DNA of 64,000 nt from Spirosoma profusum (GTDB lineage: Bacteria > Bacteroidota > Bacteroidia > Cytophagales > Spirosomataceae). This document shows, in pieces, positions 44,595-53,685 of the stretch (position 1 is the stretch's first letter; every line of letters starts with the position of its first letter). Below the pieces are notes generated by a model that made no database searches, had not been told where the DNA came from, and was given only the letters and a program-made list of their open reading frames with translations. A program made the translations under genes and the position numbers. The DNA is taken from assembly GCF_014699005.1 (NCBI RefSeq), contig NZ_JACWZY010000014.1:1-64000 (forward strand), read 5' to 3'.

Positions 44595-47222
44595 CTACTC
44601 ACTTCGTAAACTCTTGATCGGATTCATCAATGCGGCTTTGGTTGCCTGATAGCCAACGGTCACGAAAGCGATCAGGAACGTTCCGGCGATGGCAATGGCG
44701 AATACATCAGCCCCTATGCTGATCTGGAATTGAAAGTTTTTGAGCCAGGCGTTCATGACGTACCAGGCAACGGGCGCGGCCACGATAAAGGCGATCAGAA
44801 TCAGGCGCGAAAACTCTTTGGCGAAAATCCAGATGATTTGTCCCGTTGTGCTGCCCAGCACTTTTCGAATACCAATCTCTTTAGTTTTCTGTGATGCCAT
44901 GAACGAAACCAGACCATAAAGGCCCAGACAGCCAATGAAGATGGCCATGGCTGCAAAGGCCTGGATGAGTTTCAGCATCAGGGATTCTGTTTCATAAAAT
45001 TCCGCAATCTGTTCATCCAGAAATTCGTAATCGTATACCTGATCGGGGTGCATCTCATTCCAGGTTTTATTGAGTCCCGCCAGCGTTTGTTGCGTATTGG
45101 CCAGGTCAATTTTTACCGCATAATAGTCGTAATTATTCATGTCTGAGCCAATGCAAACGGCATTGATAGCCTGGTGAAATGAGAGATCGTGAAAGTCCCT
45201 GATTATACCGACAATGGGCCCTTTCAGCCGTCCACCGTTCAGGCTGACCATTTTGCCCAGTAGTTCGTCGGGAGATTTAAGATTGAGTTTCTTGGCAAAC
45301 ATTTCGTTGACGAGAAATTCCTTGACCGAATCGGCAGGGAAAATGTTACGTCCGGCAACTAAATCCAGCTCGAACATGGGAACGTAGTGATCGTCGGCGG
45401 CTCGTACGTTGACATTGAAATTCTCCGGTTCGGCTCGATTATCGTAAGTGGGCGAGGTTGTCCAATTGCTGCTCGACGACGGTGCTGCTCTGCAAAGCGA
45501 TACGTTTTTTACGCCCGAGACTTTGCTGAACCGGTCGGTTAACGTATGCATTGTCTGCGGGTTGGAGCCGGTTGCAATCGGAAGCATCACCACCGCATCC
45601 TTGTTGAAACCCAGATCGGATTGTTTGGCGTAACGCATTTGATTCGCAATGACAATCACGCCGATGATCAGCATTTGCGAAATGGCGAACTGCGTAACAA
45701 TCAACGATCTACGAATATTGAAACCGCCAATATTCTGCTGCGATAATTTCCCTTTAAGCGCCAGCACTGGTTGAAAACGGGCGATGATCAGCCCGGGGTA
45801 AGAACCCGAAAAGAAAATAACAAAGAACGTAGCGGCCAGAATAAATAGCGTTAATCGCCAGTCGGTGAGCAGATTGATACGTATCTGCGATTGAAACCAT
45901 TCGTTCATGTACGGAAGCGTCAGCAGCGATAGTACAATCGCCAGTACGACAGCCGTAATGGTGATGAGTCCGGTTTCGGAAATAAATTGCCAGAAAAGTT
46001 GCCCGCGTATGCTACCAAGGACCTTCCGAACGCCCACTTCCTTCGCTCGATTCAGCGCTTGAGCCGTCGCTAGATTGACGAAGTTGACACAAGCTGTGAT
46101 CATTAAAAACAGTCCAATAAGGCCCAATACCAACAGATTTGTTTTGGTCATAGCACCGCCATATCGTGCATCGAAATGCAGGTCTGCTAATGGCTGAAGC
46201 TTGTAGACGTGGACGTTTTTACTTTTGGCCCGATACTTTTTAACATAAGCCGGCAACAAACTTTCGACCCGTGCTGGCGATACGCCCGGCCGAAGTTTTA
46301 CGTAGCATTGCATGGCGCTCGTGATACCGCCCCAGGCGTCATCGCTGGCGAGCCAATCGTCAAATTGCTTAAGGGTGACATAGGAAACGTAGATTTCCGT
46401 TCGACGGTCAGTATTGATCGGGAGGTCTTTCAAAATCCCTGTAACTCGGAAACTTACCTTATTATCAACCCGGAACGTCTTATTAATCGGATTGGTATTC
46501 CCAAAATATTTACGAGCTATGCGCTCCGTGAGTATGGCCGTATTGGGTTGCGTCAAAACCGTCGCCTTGTCGCCTTTCAACAAGGGGTAGTTGAAGATGT
46601 CAAAGAAGTCCGTTTCGGTAAATGCGACCCCTTCGTCTTCCTTGAATTTTTGAACGTCTTTGCCCGATTCGAGCGTAATCAATACGTCGTCGTAGGTAGC
46701 AACGCGGGCCACTTTTTCGCCAAACGTATAATCATTCCGAAAAGATTTTCCCAGCGGTCCGGGTACGCTACGTGAATAATGGACTGTTTCACGGTGCTGT
46801 TCAGTGACGAAGCGATAGATACGGTCGGCGTTCGCGTGGAAATTGTCGAAGCTAAGGTGATAGCTTACCAGCGTAAAAATGAGAATGGCGCAGGTCATGC
46901 CCAGCGCAAGGCCTGATACGTTAATCGTCGCGTACGATTTGTTCCGGGACAGGTTTCGAAAGGCGATTTTTAAATAATTACGTAGCATAACTGGACTTAG
47001 AAAAAAAGGTGTTGTGTACTGTTCATTTGTTTTACGTTGGGCCAGCGGCCGTAGCAATTTCAGCGCACTCAAACTATACCGCCAGTCAGCGCTACGTTGC
47101 CCCACCGTCTCGACCCAGTACGCATACAGTTCCAGCAGATCACCCTGCACCTCTTCCGACGTATCAGGATGACTGAACGTCTTTAATAGCCAAGCAGCAA
47201 AACGGGGCGGGGGACGTAGCAT
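44595..47222 (-). CDS. MacB/FtsX-type permease with prefix domain (PadR set 3)
   Basis: 875 residues starting MLRPPPRFAAWLLKTFSHPD. The prefix subtype is TSEEVQGDLLELYAYWVETV and the linker holds SALKLLRPLAQRKTNEQ. The core begins MLRNYLKIAFRNLSRNKSYA. Coupling motifs are AKEVGVRKVLGSIRGQL and TKEIGIRKVLGSTTGQI, and the end is NPIKSLRSE. In its middle region it resembles the frameshifted permease at 8617-11036 (SLIVTQFAISQMLIIG). It is the last gene of the run headed by the PadR at 53503. Confidence 0.85.
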   Translation of the reverse strand: MLRPPPRFAAWLLKTFSHPDTSEEVQGDLLELYAYWVETVGQRSADWRYSLSALKLLRPLAQRKTNEQYTTPFFLSPVMLRNYLKIAFRNLSRNKSYATINVSGLALGMTCAILIFTLVSYHLSFDNFHANADRIYRFVTEQHRETVHYSRSVPGPLGKSFRNDYTFGEKVARVATYDDVLITLESGKDVQKFKEDEGVAFTETDFFDIFNYPLLKGDKATVLTQPNTAILTERIARKYFGNTNPINKTFRVDNKVSFRVTGILKDLPINTDRRTEIYVSYVTLKQFDDWLASDDAWGGITSAMQCYVKLRPGVSPARVESLLPAYVKKYRAKSKNVHVYKLQPLADLHFDARYGGAMTKTNLLVLGLIGLFLMITACVNFVNLATAQALNRAKEVGVRKVLGSIRGQLFWQFISETGLITITAVVLAIVLSLLTLPYMNEWFQSQIRINLLTDWRLTLFILAATFFVIFFSGSYPGLIIARFQPVLALKGKLSQQNIGGFNIRRSLIVTQFAISQMLIIGVIVIANQMRYAKQSDLGFNKDAVVMLPIATGSNPQTMHTLTDRFSKVSGVKNVSLCRAAPSSSSNWTTSPTYDNRAEPENFNVNVRAADDHYVPMFELDLVAGRNIFPADSVKEFLVNEMFAKKLNLKSPDELLGKMVSLNGGRLKGPIVGIIRDFHDLSFHQAINAVCIGSDMNNYDYYAVKIDLANTQQTLAGLNKTWNEMHPDQVYDYEFLDEQIAEFYETESLMLKLIQAFAAMAIFIGCLGLYGLVSFMASQKTKEIGIRKVLGSTTGQIIWIFAKEFSRLILIAFIVAAPVAWYVMNAWLKNFQFQISIGADVFAIAIAGTFLIAFVTVGYQATKAALMNPIKSLRSE

Positions 47223-47297
47223 TGGATATAGTGGGTTGGGAATAGGGCAAAAGGTTGGGGATCAGGATGCCCTATGCCCCAAACCCTGTGCCTCATG

Positions 47298-49934
47298 CTA
47301 TTCACTACGTAGTGATTTGACTGGATTCATCAACGCGGCTCTGGTGCTTTGGTAACTCACTGTAAGCATAGCGATGACGGCCATAAGCAGGCCAGTTAAG
47401 GCAAATACCCACCAACTGATTTCGGTTTTGAACTCAAAATTTTGCAGCCACTGACTAATTGCATACCAGGCGATGGGCGAGGCTATCACCATGGCAATCA
47501 GTACCAGTTTCAGGAAATCTTTGGTCATGAGGGTGATGATGCTAATAACTGACGCGCCCAGTACTTTCCGAACCCCAATCTCTTTGGTACGTTGCTCAGC
47601 CGTGAAAGCTGCCAGACCGAATAAACCCAGACAGGCGATCAGAATGGCAATCAGCGTAGAGGTTTCGATGAGCTGTGCCGTACGGGTTTCGTTTTTGTAG
47701 GCATCCGCCAGCGTTTTATCCAGAAAATCATAGCCAAACAACTGGTTTGGGAACGTCGCTTTCCAGGACTTTTCGATGGTTGCTAAAGCTGTTTTAATGG
47801 CTTCGACCGTTGGAGCCTCGCTCTGGAGCTTGATACCCGCCTGATAAAAGTTGTTCGGTACAACCTGCATCAGTGTCGGGTCTATTTTCTGATGTAATGA
47901 ATTGACATGGAAGTTTTTAACAACGCCAACGATGGTCGCGAACTGATTCCCATCGCCATAGTAGATTTTCTGTCCAACGGCGGCTTCAGGGCGGCTGATA
48001 CCCATTCGAGACAGGAAAATCTCGTTGGCAAGCACCTTAAATGCGGCCGATGACGTATCCGTGTCTTTGAGCTTTTCGCCGGCTAGTAACTGAATGCCGT
48101 ACGTGTCCAGATAATGCGAGTCGCCCATTTTCATCTGGGTCTTGATTTCGATGGGAGTGGCTCCTTTTCGATATTGCATACCCTGCATCCAGTTGCTCTC
48201 AGCCGAGGCACTGTTGAACGAGAAACTGACGTCTTTGATCTGGGGCGATTCCTTCAGTTGGGCACGTAGCGTTTGCAGTTTTTCGGGCTCGTTACTGGGT
48301 AATCCAATTGTAATGATGGCCGCTTTATTAAAGCCAAGATCCGCGTTTTGGAAAAAAGATAATTGCCGGTTGATAAGCAAAGCGCTGCTAATCAATATCA
48401 TGGAAATAGTGAACTGCACCACTACTAATCCCTGACGTAACGTAACGCTACGTTCACCGCTGGGGAGTTTATTGTTTTTTAGGGCCCAGATAGGCGGCAT
48501 TCCGGAGAGTCGGAAAGCAGGATACGTTCCAGCCAGCAGGCTGGTTATACTCGCTAATCCGACTAAAAATGCACCTACTTTCCAGGTAAATAAGTCGGCT
48601 ATTGTAAGCGGGAGTCCCATCATCGTGGCAATGGACGGAAGGGTTATCCAGGCTAGTATTACCGCCAGCAAAGCAGCCAGAAACGTAATGAGACCCGCTT
48701 CGGTCAGGAACTGGTAGATCAGCGATAAGCGATTACTGCCCACCGCTTTTCGAACGCCAATTTCTTTCGCCCGTTTAAGTGCCTGAGCCGTTGTCAGGTT
48801 GATGAAATTGATGCAGGCAATCAGCAGCACAAACGCGCCAATCAAGGCCAGCATTCGGAGGAGTTTCGGATTCGCCTGTCGACCGCTGAAATTGAACGAA
48901 TAGTGAATATCCGACAGCGGATTCAGCGCAAAATGCTGATTCTCAATCGTCTTTGGGTCTTTCTGGTATTTGACCTGAATGGCATGAAACCGTTTCGTCA
49001 GTTGTTCGGGTGTAAATCCAGGCTTCAGAAGGGTATAAAGCTGGAAATTATCTCCGAATCCACTCCAGCCATGAGAATCATAGTCAGGTTCCACCCGTTT
49101 GAGCGTAGGGAAAGACACCAGTACGTCGAACGGGAAATTCGTGGTTTGGTTGTGATCTTTCAGTACGCCCGATACCTGTAAATCCTGCTTGCTGTCGTAG
49201 CGAATGGTTTTTCCGATGACGTTCGCAGTGCCAAAAAACTTGTTGGCATACGACTCCGTGATCACGACCTGATTGGGTTGCGAAAGGGCTGTTTTTGCAT
49301 TACCCGCAACCCATTGATAATCAAGCAGACTGGAAATGCCCGACCCCACAAAAACGACCTTCTCTTTAAAAATCTCGCCGGTTACCGGTATCGTTAATCC
49401 GCGCTGCCATTTATTCATAATGGGCACGACAGCTTCGAATTCAGGCGCTTCGTTAAGTAAAACGACGCCCAGTTCAGTGTAGGTGCCGGGATGCGGCCCT
49501 CCATCACTTGCATTAACCGTTTCAACCCGGTAGATTCTGTCTTTTTTGGTTTGCTGCTGGTCGTAACTGGTTTCGTGCAGAATAACCAGAAATACGAGAA
49601 GCGCGCAGGCGATTCCGAGGGCTAAGCCGAAGCCATTGATCAGCGCGAACGCTCTGGCATGTTTGATGTTGCGCCAGGCGATTTTTACATACGAACGTAA
49701 CATAGAAGGACCTAGTAAAAAAGGTGGAGGATATTCATTAGCTGTTTTCGATTTAGCCAGTGGCCGTAACAATTTCAGGGCGCTCAAACTATACCGCCAA
49801 TCGGCGCTACGTTGCCCCACGGTCTGCACCCAATGATCATATAGTTCGAGCAAGTCACCCTGTACCTCTTCCGACGTATCAGGATGGCCGAACGTTTTCA
49901 GCAACCACGTAACAAAGCGGGGCGGGGTTTTCAT
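47298..49934 (-). CDS. MacB/FtsX-type permease with prefix domain (PadR set 3)
   Basis: 878 residues starting MKTPPRFVTWLLKTFGHPDT. It shares the set 3 prefix and the SALKLLRPLAKSK linker. The core is MLRSYVKIAWRNIKHARAFA. Motifs are AKEIGVRKAVGSNRLSL and TKEIGVRKVLGAS, ending NPVKSLRSE. Its upstream gap has a weak CCCTATGCCCC-type inverted repeat at its 3' side rather than the usual palindrome. Confidence 0.85.
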   Translation of the reverse strand: MKTPPRFVTWLLKTFGHPDTSEEVQGDLLELYDHWVQTVGQRSADWRYSLSALKLLRPLAKSKTANEYPPPFLLGPSMLRSYVKIAWRNIKHARAFALINGFGLALGIACALLVFLVILHETSYDQQQTKKDRIYRVETVNASDGGPHPGTYTELGVVLLNEAPEFEAVVPIMNKWQRGLTIPVTGEIFKEKVVFVGSGISSLLDYQWVAGNAKTALSQPNQVVITESYANKFFGTANVIGKTIRYDSKQDLQVSGVLKDHNQTTNFPFDVLVSFPTLKRVEPDYDSHGWSGFGDNFQLYTLLKPGFTPEQLTKRFHAIQVKYQKDPKTIENQHFALNPLSDIHYSFNFSGRQANPKLLRMLALIGAFVLLIACINFINLTTAQALKRAKEIGVRKAVGSNRLSLIYQFLTEAGLITFLAALLAVILAWITLPSIATMMGLPLTIADLFTWKVGAFLVGLASITSLLAGTYPAFRLSGMPPIWALKNNKLPSGERSVTLRQGLVVVQFTISMILISSALLINRQLSFFQNADLGFNKAAIITIGLPSNEPEKLQTLRAQLKESPQIKDVSFSFNSASAESNWMQGMQYRKGATPIEIKTQMKMGDSHYLDTYGIQLLAGEKLKDTDTSSAAFKVLANEIFLSRMGISRPEAAVGQKIYYGDGNQFATIVGVVKNFHVNSLHQKIDPTLMQVVPNNFYQAGIKLQSEAPTVEAIKTALATIEKSWKATFPNQLFGYDFLDKTLADAYKNETRTAQLIETSTLIAILIACLGLFGLAAFTAEQRTKEIGVRKVLGASVISIITLMTKDFLKLVLIAMVIASPIAWYAISQWLQNFEFKTEISWWVFALTGLLMAVIAMLTVSYQSTRAALMNPVKSLRSE

Positions 49935-49944
49935 AGAATTTTGT

Positions 49945-49972
49945 GTAGAGACAAGGCATGCCTTGTCTCTAC
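49945..49972. repeat. REP-like palindrome
   Basis: A perfect 28-bp copy between the permease starting at 49934 and the small secreted protein ending at 49999. Confidence 0.85.
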
Positions 49973-49998
49973 GTCGGGGACGGCTATACGTCTCGGAA

Positions 49999-50367
49999 TT
50001 AATTTTTTGCCCGTTTTAAAGTGCCATGCAGTTTCGAGCCTTGATACGTTACATTCAAGGAAATGGAGTCACCGTCGGCGTAATATTTGCCGCTGTGCGG
50101 AATCGGCTGGTTATCGTCATCGGTAATGCTGAAACTTAAATCCGTTCCGTTAATCTTGCCGTCGTTAATCGGTTTAGACGAGTTTTCTGCAGATGCCTTT
50201 CCGGTGAGTTGGCTACCGTTGATGGTGAATTCGTAGGTAACCGGATAGGTATTCCCGTCGGGTAACGTAATAGCTCCCTGCCATTTACCGCCCAAATCGG
50301 CCAGGGCTGCGAAACAAATGAATGTTGAGAAAATGAGTAAGGCTGTAACCCGAAATTTACGTTTCAT
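49999..50367 (-). CDS. Small secreted beta-sandwich-like protein
   Basis: 122 residues. The signal peptide is MKRKFRVTALLIFSTFICFA plus ALA. The mature part is a run of short beta strands (GGKWQGAITLPDGNTYPVTY, FTINGSQLTGKASAENS, DLSFSITDDDNQPIPHSGKY) reminiscent of lipocalin-like domains of Bacteroidota secreted proteins. No enzyme motif is seen. It sits inside the set 3 permease run on the same strand, 21 bp after the permease ending at 50389, so it may be a periplasmic partner. Confidence 0.6.
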   Translation of the reverse strand: MKRKFRVTALLIFSTFICFAALADLGGKWQGAITLPDGNTYPVTYEFTINGSQLTGKASAENSSKPINDGKINGTDLSFSITDDDNQPIPHSGKYYADGDSISLNVTYQGSKLHGTLKRAKN

Positions 50368-50388
50368 GATACGTATTAGTTTAATGGT

Positions 50389-53049
50389 TTATTCGCTTCG
50401 TAAACTCTTAATTGGATTTGCCAGAGCGGCTTTTACACTTTGAAAGCTAACAGTCAGGAGTGCAATACCAACCGACAAAGCTCCCGCTATGGCGAATACC
50501 CACCAGGCGATGTTGATGCGGTAGGCAAAATCCTGTAACCATTGGTCCATCGCGTACCACGCTACGGGCGATGCGATCAGAATGGCAATCAGTACTGGCT
50601 TCATGAAGTCTTTCGATAACAGCGCGACAATGCTGGCGACCGATGCGCCCAGCACTTTTCGAACGCCGATTTCTTTGGTACGTTGGTGGGTCGTTAAAGC
50701 CGCCAGTCCGAACAGACCCAGACAGGCAATCAGCACAGCCAGCCCTGCGAAAATGCTCACCAATCGGCTAATTCGCTGTTCAGACTGGTAGATGGTGTTG
50801 AATCGTTCGTTTAAAAAGGAATACGTAAAAGGGTTGTCTGTCTGCGCTTTCCATCGCTGTTCGATAGTACGTAACAGGCCGGGTATATTGCTCGTCTGAA
50901 TACGTAACGCCAGTTGACCGACATCGTGGCCATAAAATAGGAGCAGTGGAGCAATACGTTGGCGCATCGATTCGAAATGAAAATCTTTCACCACACCCAC
51001 AACCGTATAAGTATGTTTACTACCTTCGGTACCATCGCCTACAATAGAAATTTGTTGGCCAATTGGCGATTCGCCCGCCCGATTTTTGAAACCATAGGCC
51101 TGAACCGCAGCTTCGTTAATGAGAATGTTCGATTTTTCGGCGGGAGAATCCTTTAAAAAATTACGTCCCTGCGCCAGTTGAATTCCTAACGTAGGCAAAT
51201 AGTCTTCGTCGATGTAATAGCCTTTTGATCGATGTATGGTTACCTGCGAACCGTTTCGCACCTGAACCCCGTCTACACTCTGGTTGGACAATCCGGCTGG
51301 TAAAAAACCTGCACGCGCTATCCTGACGACGGGTGCTAATTTGGATAGTCCTTCTTTAAAAGCATTTACATTTGACCCCAATACGTGTGTATCGTGCAGG
51401 ACCAGCACCTGCTCTTTGTCGAAACCTACTTTTTTGTTCTGAATGAAACGTAGCTGCTGTGTGGCAACCAGGGTGGCAATGATCATACTAATCGATACCA
51501 CAAACTGAACAGTCACCAGCGTACTACGTAACCAGCCACTACGTGTGCCGGTCTGTATAACTCCTTTTAGAACTTTTATGGGCCGGAATGAGGACAACAC
51601 AAAAGCCGGGTAACTGCCCGCCAGCAGCCCGATTAGCAGACAGGCCAGCACAATCCCCGGCAGCATCCAGCCGTCGATGAGCGCGCGGTACGTAAACTGT
51701 TTCCCCGCCAGCTCATTAAAGCTTGGCAACAGCAGCAGAACGAGTCCCAACGCCAGCCCCAGTGCCAGGAATGTTACCAGAACAGACTCGGCCAGAAACT
51801 GACTGACCAACTGCTTGCGGATGGAACCGAGCACTTTGCGAATACCCACTTCTTTGGAACGCCCTACCGATCCGGCGGTGGATAGATTCATGAAATTGAT
51901 ACACGCCAGGAGGAGAATGAAAAAAGCAATCGCCGAAAAAATATACAGGTATTTAACGTCGCTGTTTGCCTCTAATTCATCATCCAGATTGGACTGCAAA
52001 TGAATGGACGTAATGGGTTGAAAACGAAAGCTAAAGCCATTGCCTTTCTGTGAAAATTCGGAATAATCAGTTCCGAAGAACTCCTTGATTTCCGAGGCAA
52101 TGTATTTGCTGGCGAACCCCCGGCTTATCGTTTCCACCTGATTGATGGAGTAGCCATCCCGAACGCGCAGGTACGTGTAGGCACCACTGGCTAACCATTT
52201 AGGGCCCGTCTTAACTGACGAAAACGAGCCAAACATATCGTAATGAAAGTGGGTGTTCGACGGCACATCGGCACAAATGCCGGTTACCCGAAATAAACCC
52301 AGATGACCTAGAGTTAGCGTTTTGCCAATAGGATCGGCCCGACCAAAATACTTCCGGGCGATTGTTTCGGTCAGCACTAGTGTGTTAGGCTCAACAAGTG
52401 CGTTCACCCGGTGACCTTTCAGCATGGGGATTGTAAAAACCGAGAAGAAATTTGAATCCACAAAGGCCACGTGTTCTTCCTTTATAATATCGCGACCGTT
52501 TTTGACTAAAAAAGCTCCCTCCTTACGTAGTCGGGTAACGGCTTCCACACCTGGGCAGTCGCGTAGCAAGGCTTGTCCGGCTGGCCCGGGTGCATAAGCC
52601 AGTTGAATATCTTTATCATCGATTCGGCCATTCAGCGCCATTCGGTAGATACGGTCGGCATTGGCGTGATACCGGTCATAACTCAGTTCATGCAGCACGA
52701 ACAGCACAATGAGCAGACAGGTAGCCAGTCCAACCGCCAATCCGATAATGTTAATGGCCGTAAACGCTTTGTGCAGAACAAGGTTTCGCCAAGCGATTTT
52801 TAAATAATTACGTATCATTTCAGGACTTAGTAAATGGGGTTGAGGATACTCTTTCGCTATTTTCGATTCGGCCAGCGGTCGCATTAATTTCAGGGCACTC
52901 AAACTATATCGCCAATCGGCGCTACGTTGCCCCACCGTCTCAACCCAATGGTCATACAGTTCCAGCAGATCGCCCTGCACTTCCTCCGACGTATCGGGAT
53001 GACCGAAGGTTTTTAGCAGCCAGGTAGCAAAACGGGGCGGTGGTTTCAT
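50389..53049 (-). CDS. MacB/FtsX-type permease with prefix domain (PadR set 3)
   Basis: 886 residues starting MKPPPRFATWLLKTFGHPDT. The prefix and linker (SALKLMRPLAESKIAKEYP) are nearly identical to those of the 47298 gene. The core begins MIRNYLKIAWRNLVLHKAFT. Motifs are SKEVGIRKVLGSIRKQL and TKEIGVRKVLGAS, ending NPIKSLRSE. It is the first permease after the PadR gene, with a 115-bp gap holding paired palindromes. Confidence 0.85.
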   Translation of the reverse strand: MKPPPRFATWLLKTFGHPDTSEEVQGDLLELYDHWVETVGQRSADWRYSLSALKLMRPLAESKIAKEYPQPHLLSPEMIRNYLKIAWRNLVLHKAFTAINIIGLAVGLATCLLIVLFVLHELSYDRYHANADRIYRMALNGRIDDKDIQLAYAPGPAGQALLRDCPGVEAVTRLRKEGAFLVKNGRDIIKEEHVAFVDSNFFSVFTIPMLKGHRVNALVEPNTLVLTETIARKYFGRADPIGKTLTLGHLGLFRVTGICADVPSNTHFHYDMFGSFSSVKTGPKWLASGAYTYLRVRDGYSINQVETISRGFASKYIASEIKEFFGTDYSEFSQKGNGFSFRFQPITSIHLQSNLDDELEANSDVKYLYIFSAIAFFILLLACINFMNLSTAGSVGRSKEVGIRKVLGSIRKQLVSQFLAESVLVTFLALGLALGLVLLLLPSFNELAGKQFTYRALIDGWMLPGIVLACLLIGLLAGSYPAFVLSSFRPIKVLKGVIQTGTRSGWLRSTLVTVQFVVSISMIIATLVATQQLRFIQNKKVGFDKEQVLVLHDTHVLGSNVNAFKEGLSKLAPVVRIARAGFLPAGLSNQSVDGVQVRNGSQVTIHRSKGYYIDEDYLPTLGIQLAQGRNFLKDSPAEKSNILINEAAVQAYGFKNRAGESPIGQQISIVGDGTEGSKHTYTVVGVVKDFHFESMRQRIAPLLLFYGHDVGQLALRIQTSNIPGLLRTIEQRWKAQTDNPFTYSFLNERFNTIYQSEQRISRLVSIFAGLAVLIACLGLFGLAALTTHQRTKEIGVRKVLGASVASIVALLSKDFMKPVLIAILIASPVAWYAMDQWLQDFAYRINIAWWVFAIAGALSVGIALLTVSFQSVKAALANPIKSLRSE

Positions 53050-53065
53050 AGAGTTTGGTTTGTTC

Positions 53066-53157
53066 GTATAGACAAGGCATGCCTTGTCTCATAACCGGAT
53101 GGTTTTTAGGAATACCCGTTCCTGTCGCATAGGAGACAAGGCATGCCTTGTCTATAC
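53066..53157. repeat. Paired REP-like palindromes
   Basis: Copies lie at 53066-53092 and 53132-53157, both with GTATAGAC-type ends instead of GTAGAGAC. The spacer starts CATAACCGGATGG. The pair lies between the PadR gene and the first permease, as at 24598-24707. Confidence 0.8.
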
Positions 53158-53164
53158 ATGATTT

Positions 53165-53503
53165 TTATCCCCCCATCAATTGCAAGGTTTGCGGAGGCAG
53201 CGCATTCCACAATTCAGTGCGTACCTGTTTAACTTCCTGGAGGGCTCTCCGACCAGCCGACGTAACGGTAAAAAATCGCTTTCGACGTCCCCCACGTTCC
53301 GCCGTTGCTCCCCCCATCTGCGAGGATAGAAATCCTTTTTCTTCCAGCCGTTGAAGGGTCGTGTGCACCGTGCTGAACCCGACCGCTCGACCGGTTTTTT
53401 GTTCAATTTCCTGCGTGATATTTACGCCGTAGGCACCTTCGTCAAGGATGGCTACGGTTAATAATACCACTTCTTCAAACTCTCCCAGAAAGGCCCTTTT
53501 CAT
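53165..53503 (-). CDS. PadR-family transcriptional regulator (set 3)
   Basis: 112 residues. MKRAFLGEFEEVVLLTVAIL is followed by the recognition segment GFSTVHTTLQRLEEKGFLSS and the wing GGRRKRFFTVTSAGRRALQE. It heads the run of three set 3 permeases plus the small secreted protein. It diverges from the AraC gene at 53686, and the 182-bp gap holds both the sigma-54-like element and the tandem dyads. Confidence 0.85.
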   Translation of the reverse strand: MKRAFLGEFEEVVLLTVAILDEGAYGVNITQEIEQKTGRAVGFSTVHTTLQRLEEKGFLSSQMGGATAERGGRRKRFFTVTSAGRRALQEVKQVRTELWNALPPQTLQLMGG

Positions 53504-53530
53504 GGTTTGTTATTTTATACGATAATGCCG

Positions 53531-53546
53531 AACAAATGCGGTGCCA
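53531..53546 (-). promoter_or_regulatory. Sigma-54-like -24/-12 element upstream of PadR set 3
   Basis: On the minus strand it reads TGGCACCGCATTTGTT, the best match to TGGCAC-N5-TTGC among the four copies. It ends 27 bp before the PadR start, the same distance as in set 1. Confidence 0.7.
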
Positions 53547-53609
53547 ATACACAAGAATGCCTTCTGGAACTAATAAGGACTGTTTTTGCTAAATAATGAC
53601 GAAAGTAAC

Positions 53610-53647
53610 TGTCCGATACTGGACATCACGTGTCCGCAAACCGGACA
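53610..53647. promoter_or_regulatory. Tandem TGTCC-GGACA dyads (copy D)
   Basis: TGTCC-GATACT-GGACA, a 5-bp spacer, then TGTCC and GGACA with 7 bases between them. All four arms match the consensus exactly. It lies 63 bp from the sigma-54-like element and also only 38 bp upstream of the divergent AraC gene, which it could affect. Confidence 0.7.
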
Positions 53648-53685
53648 GGAAAACAGGTGCGTTGGTAAATACGTATCTTTGAGTG

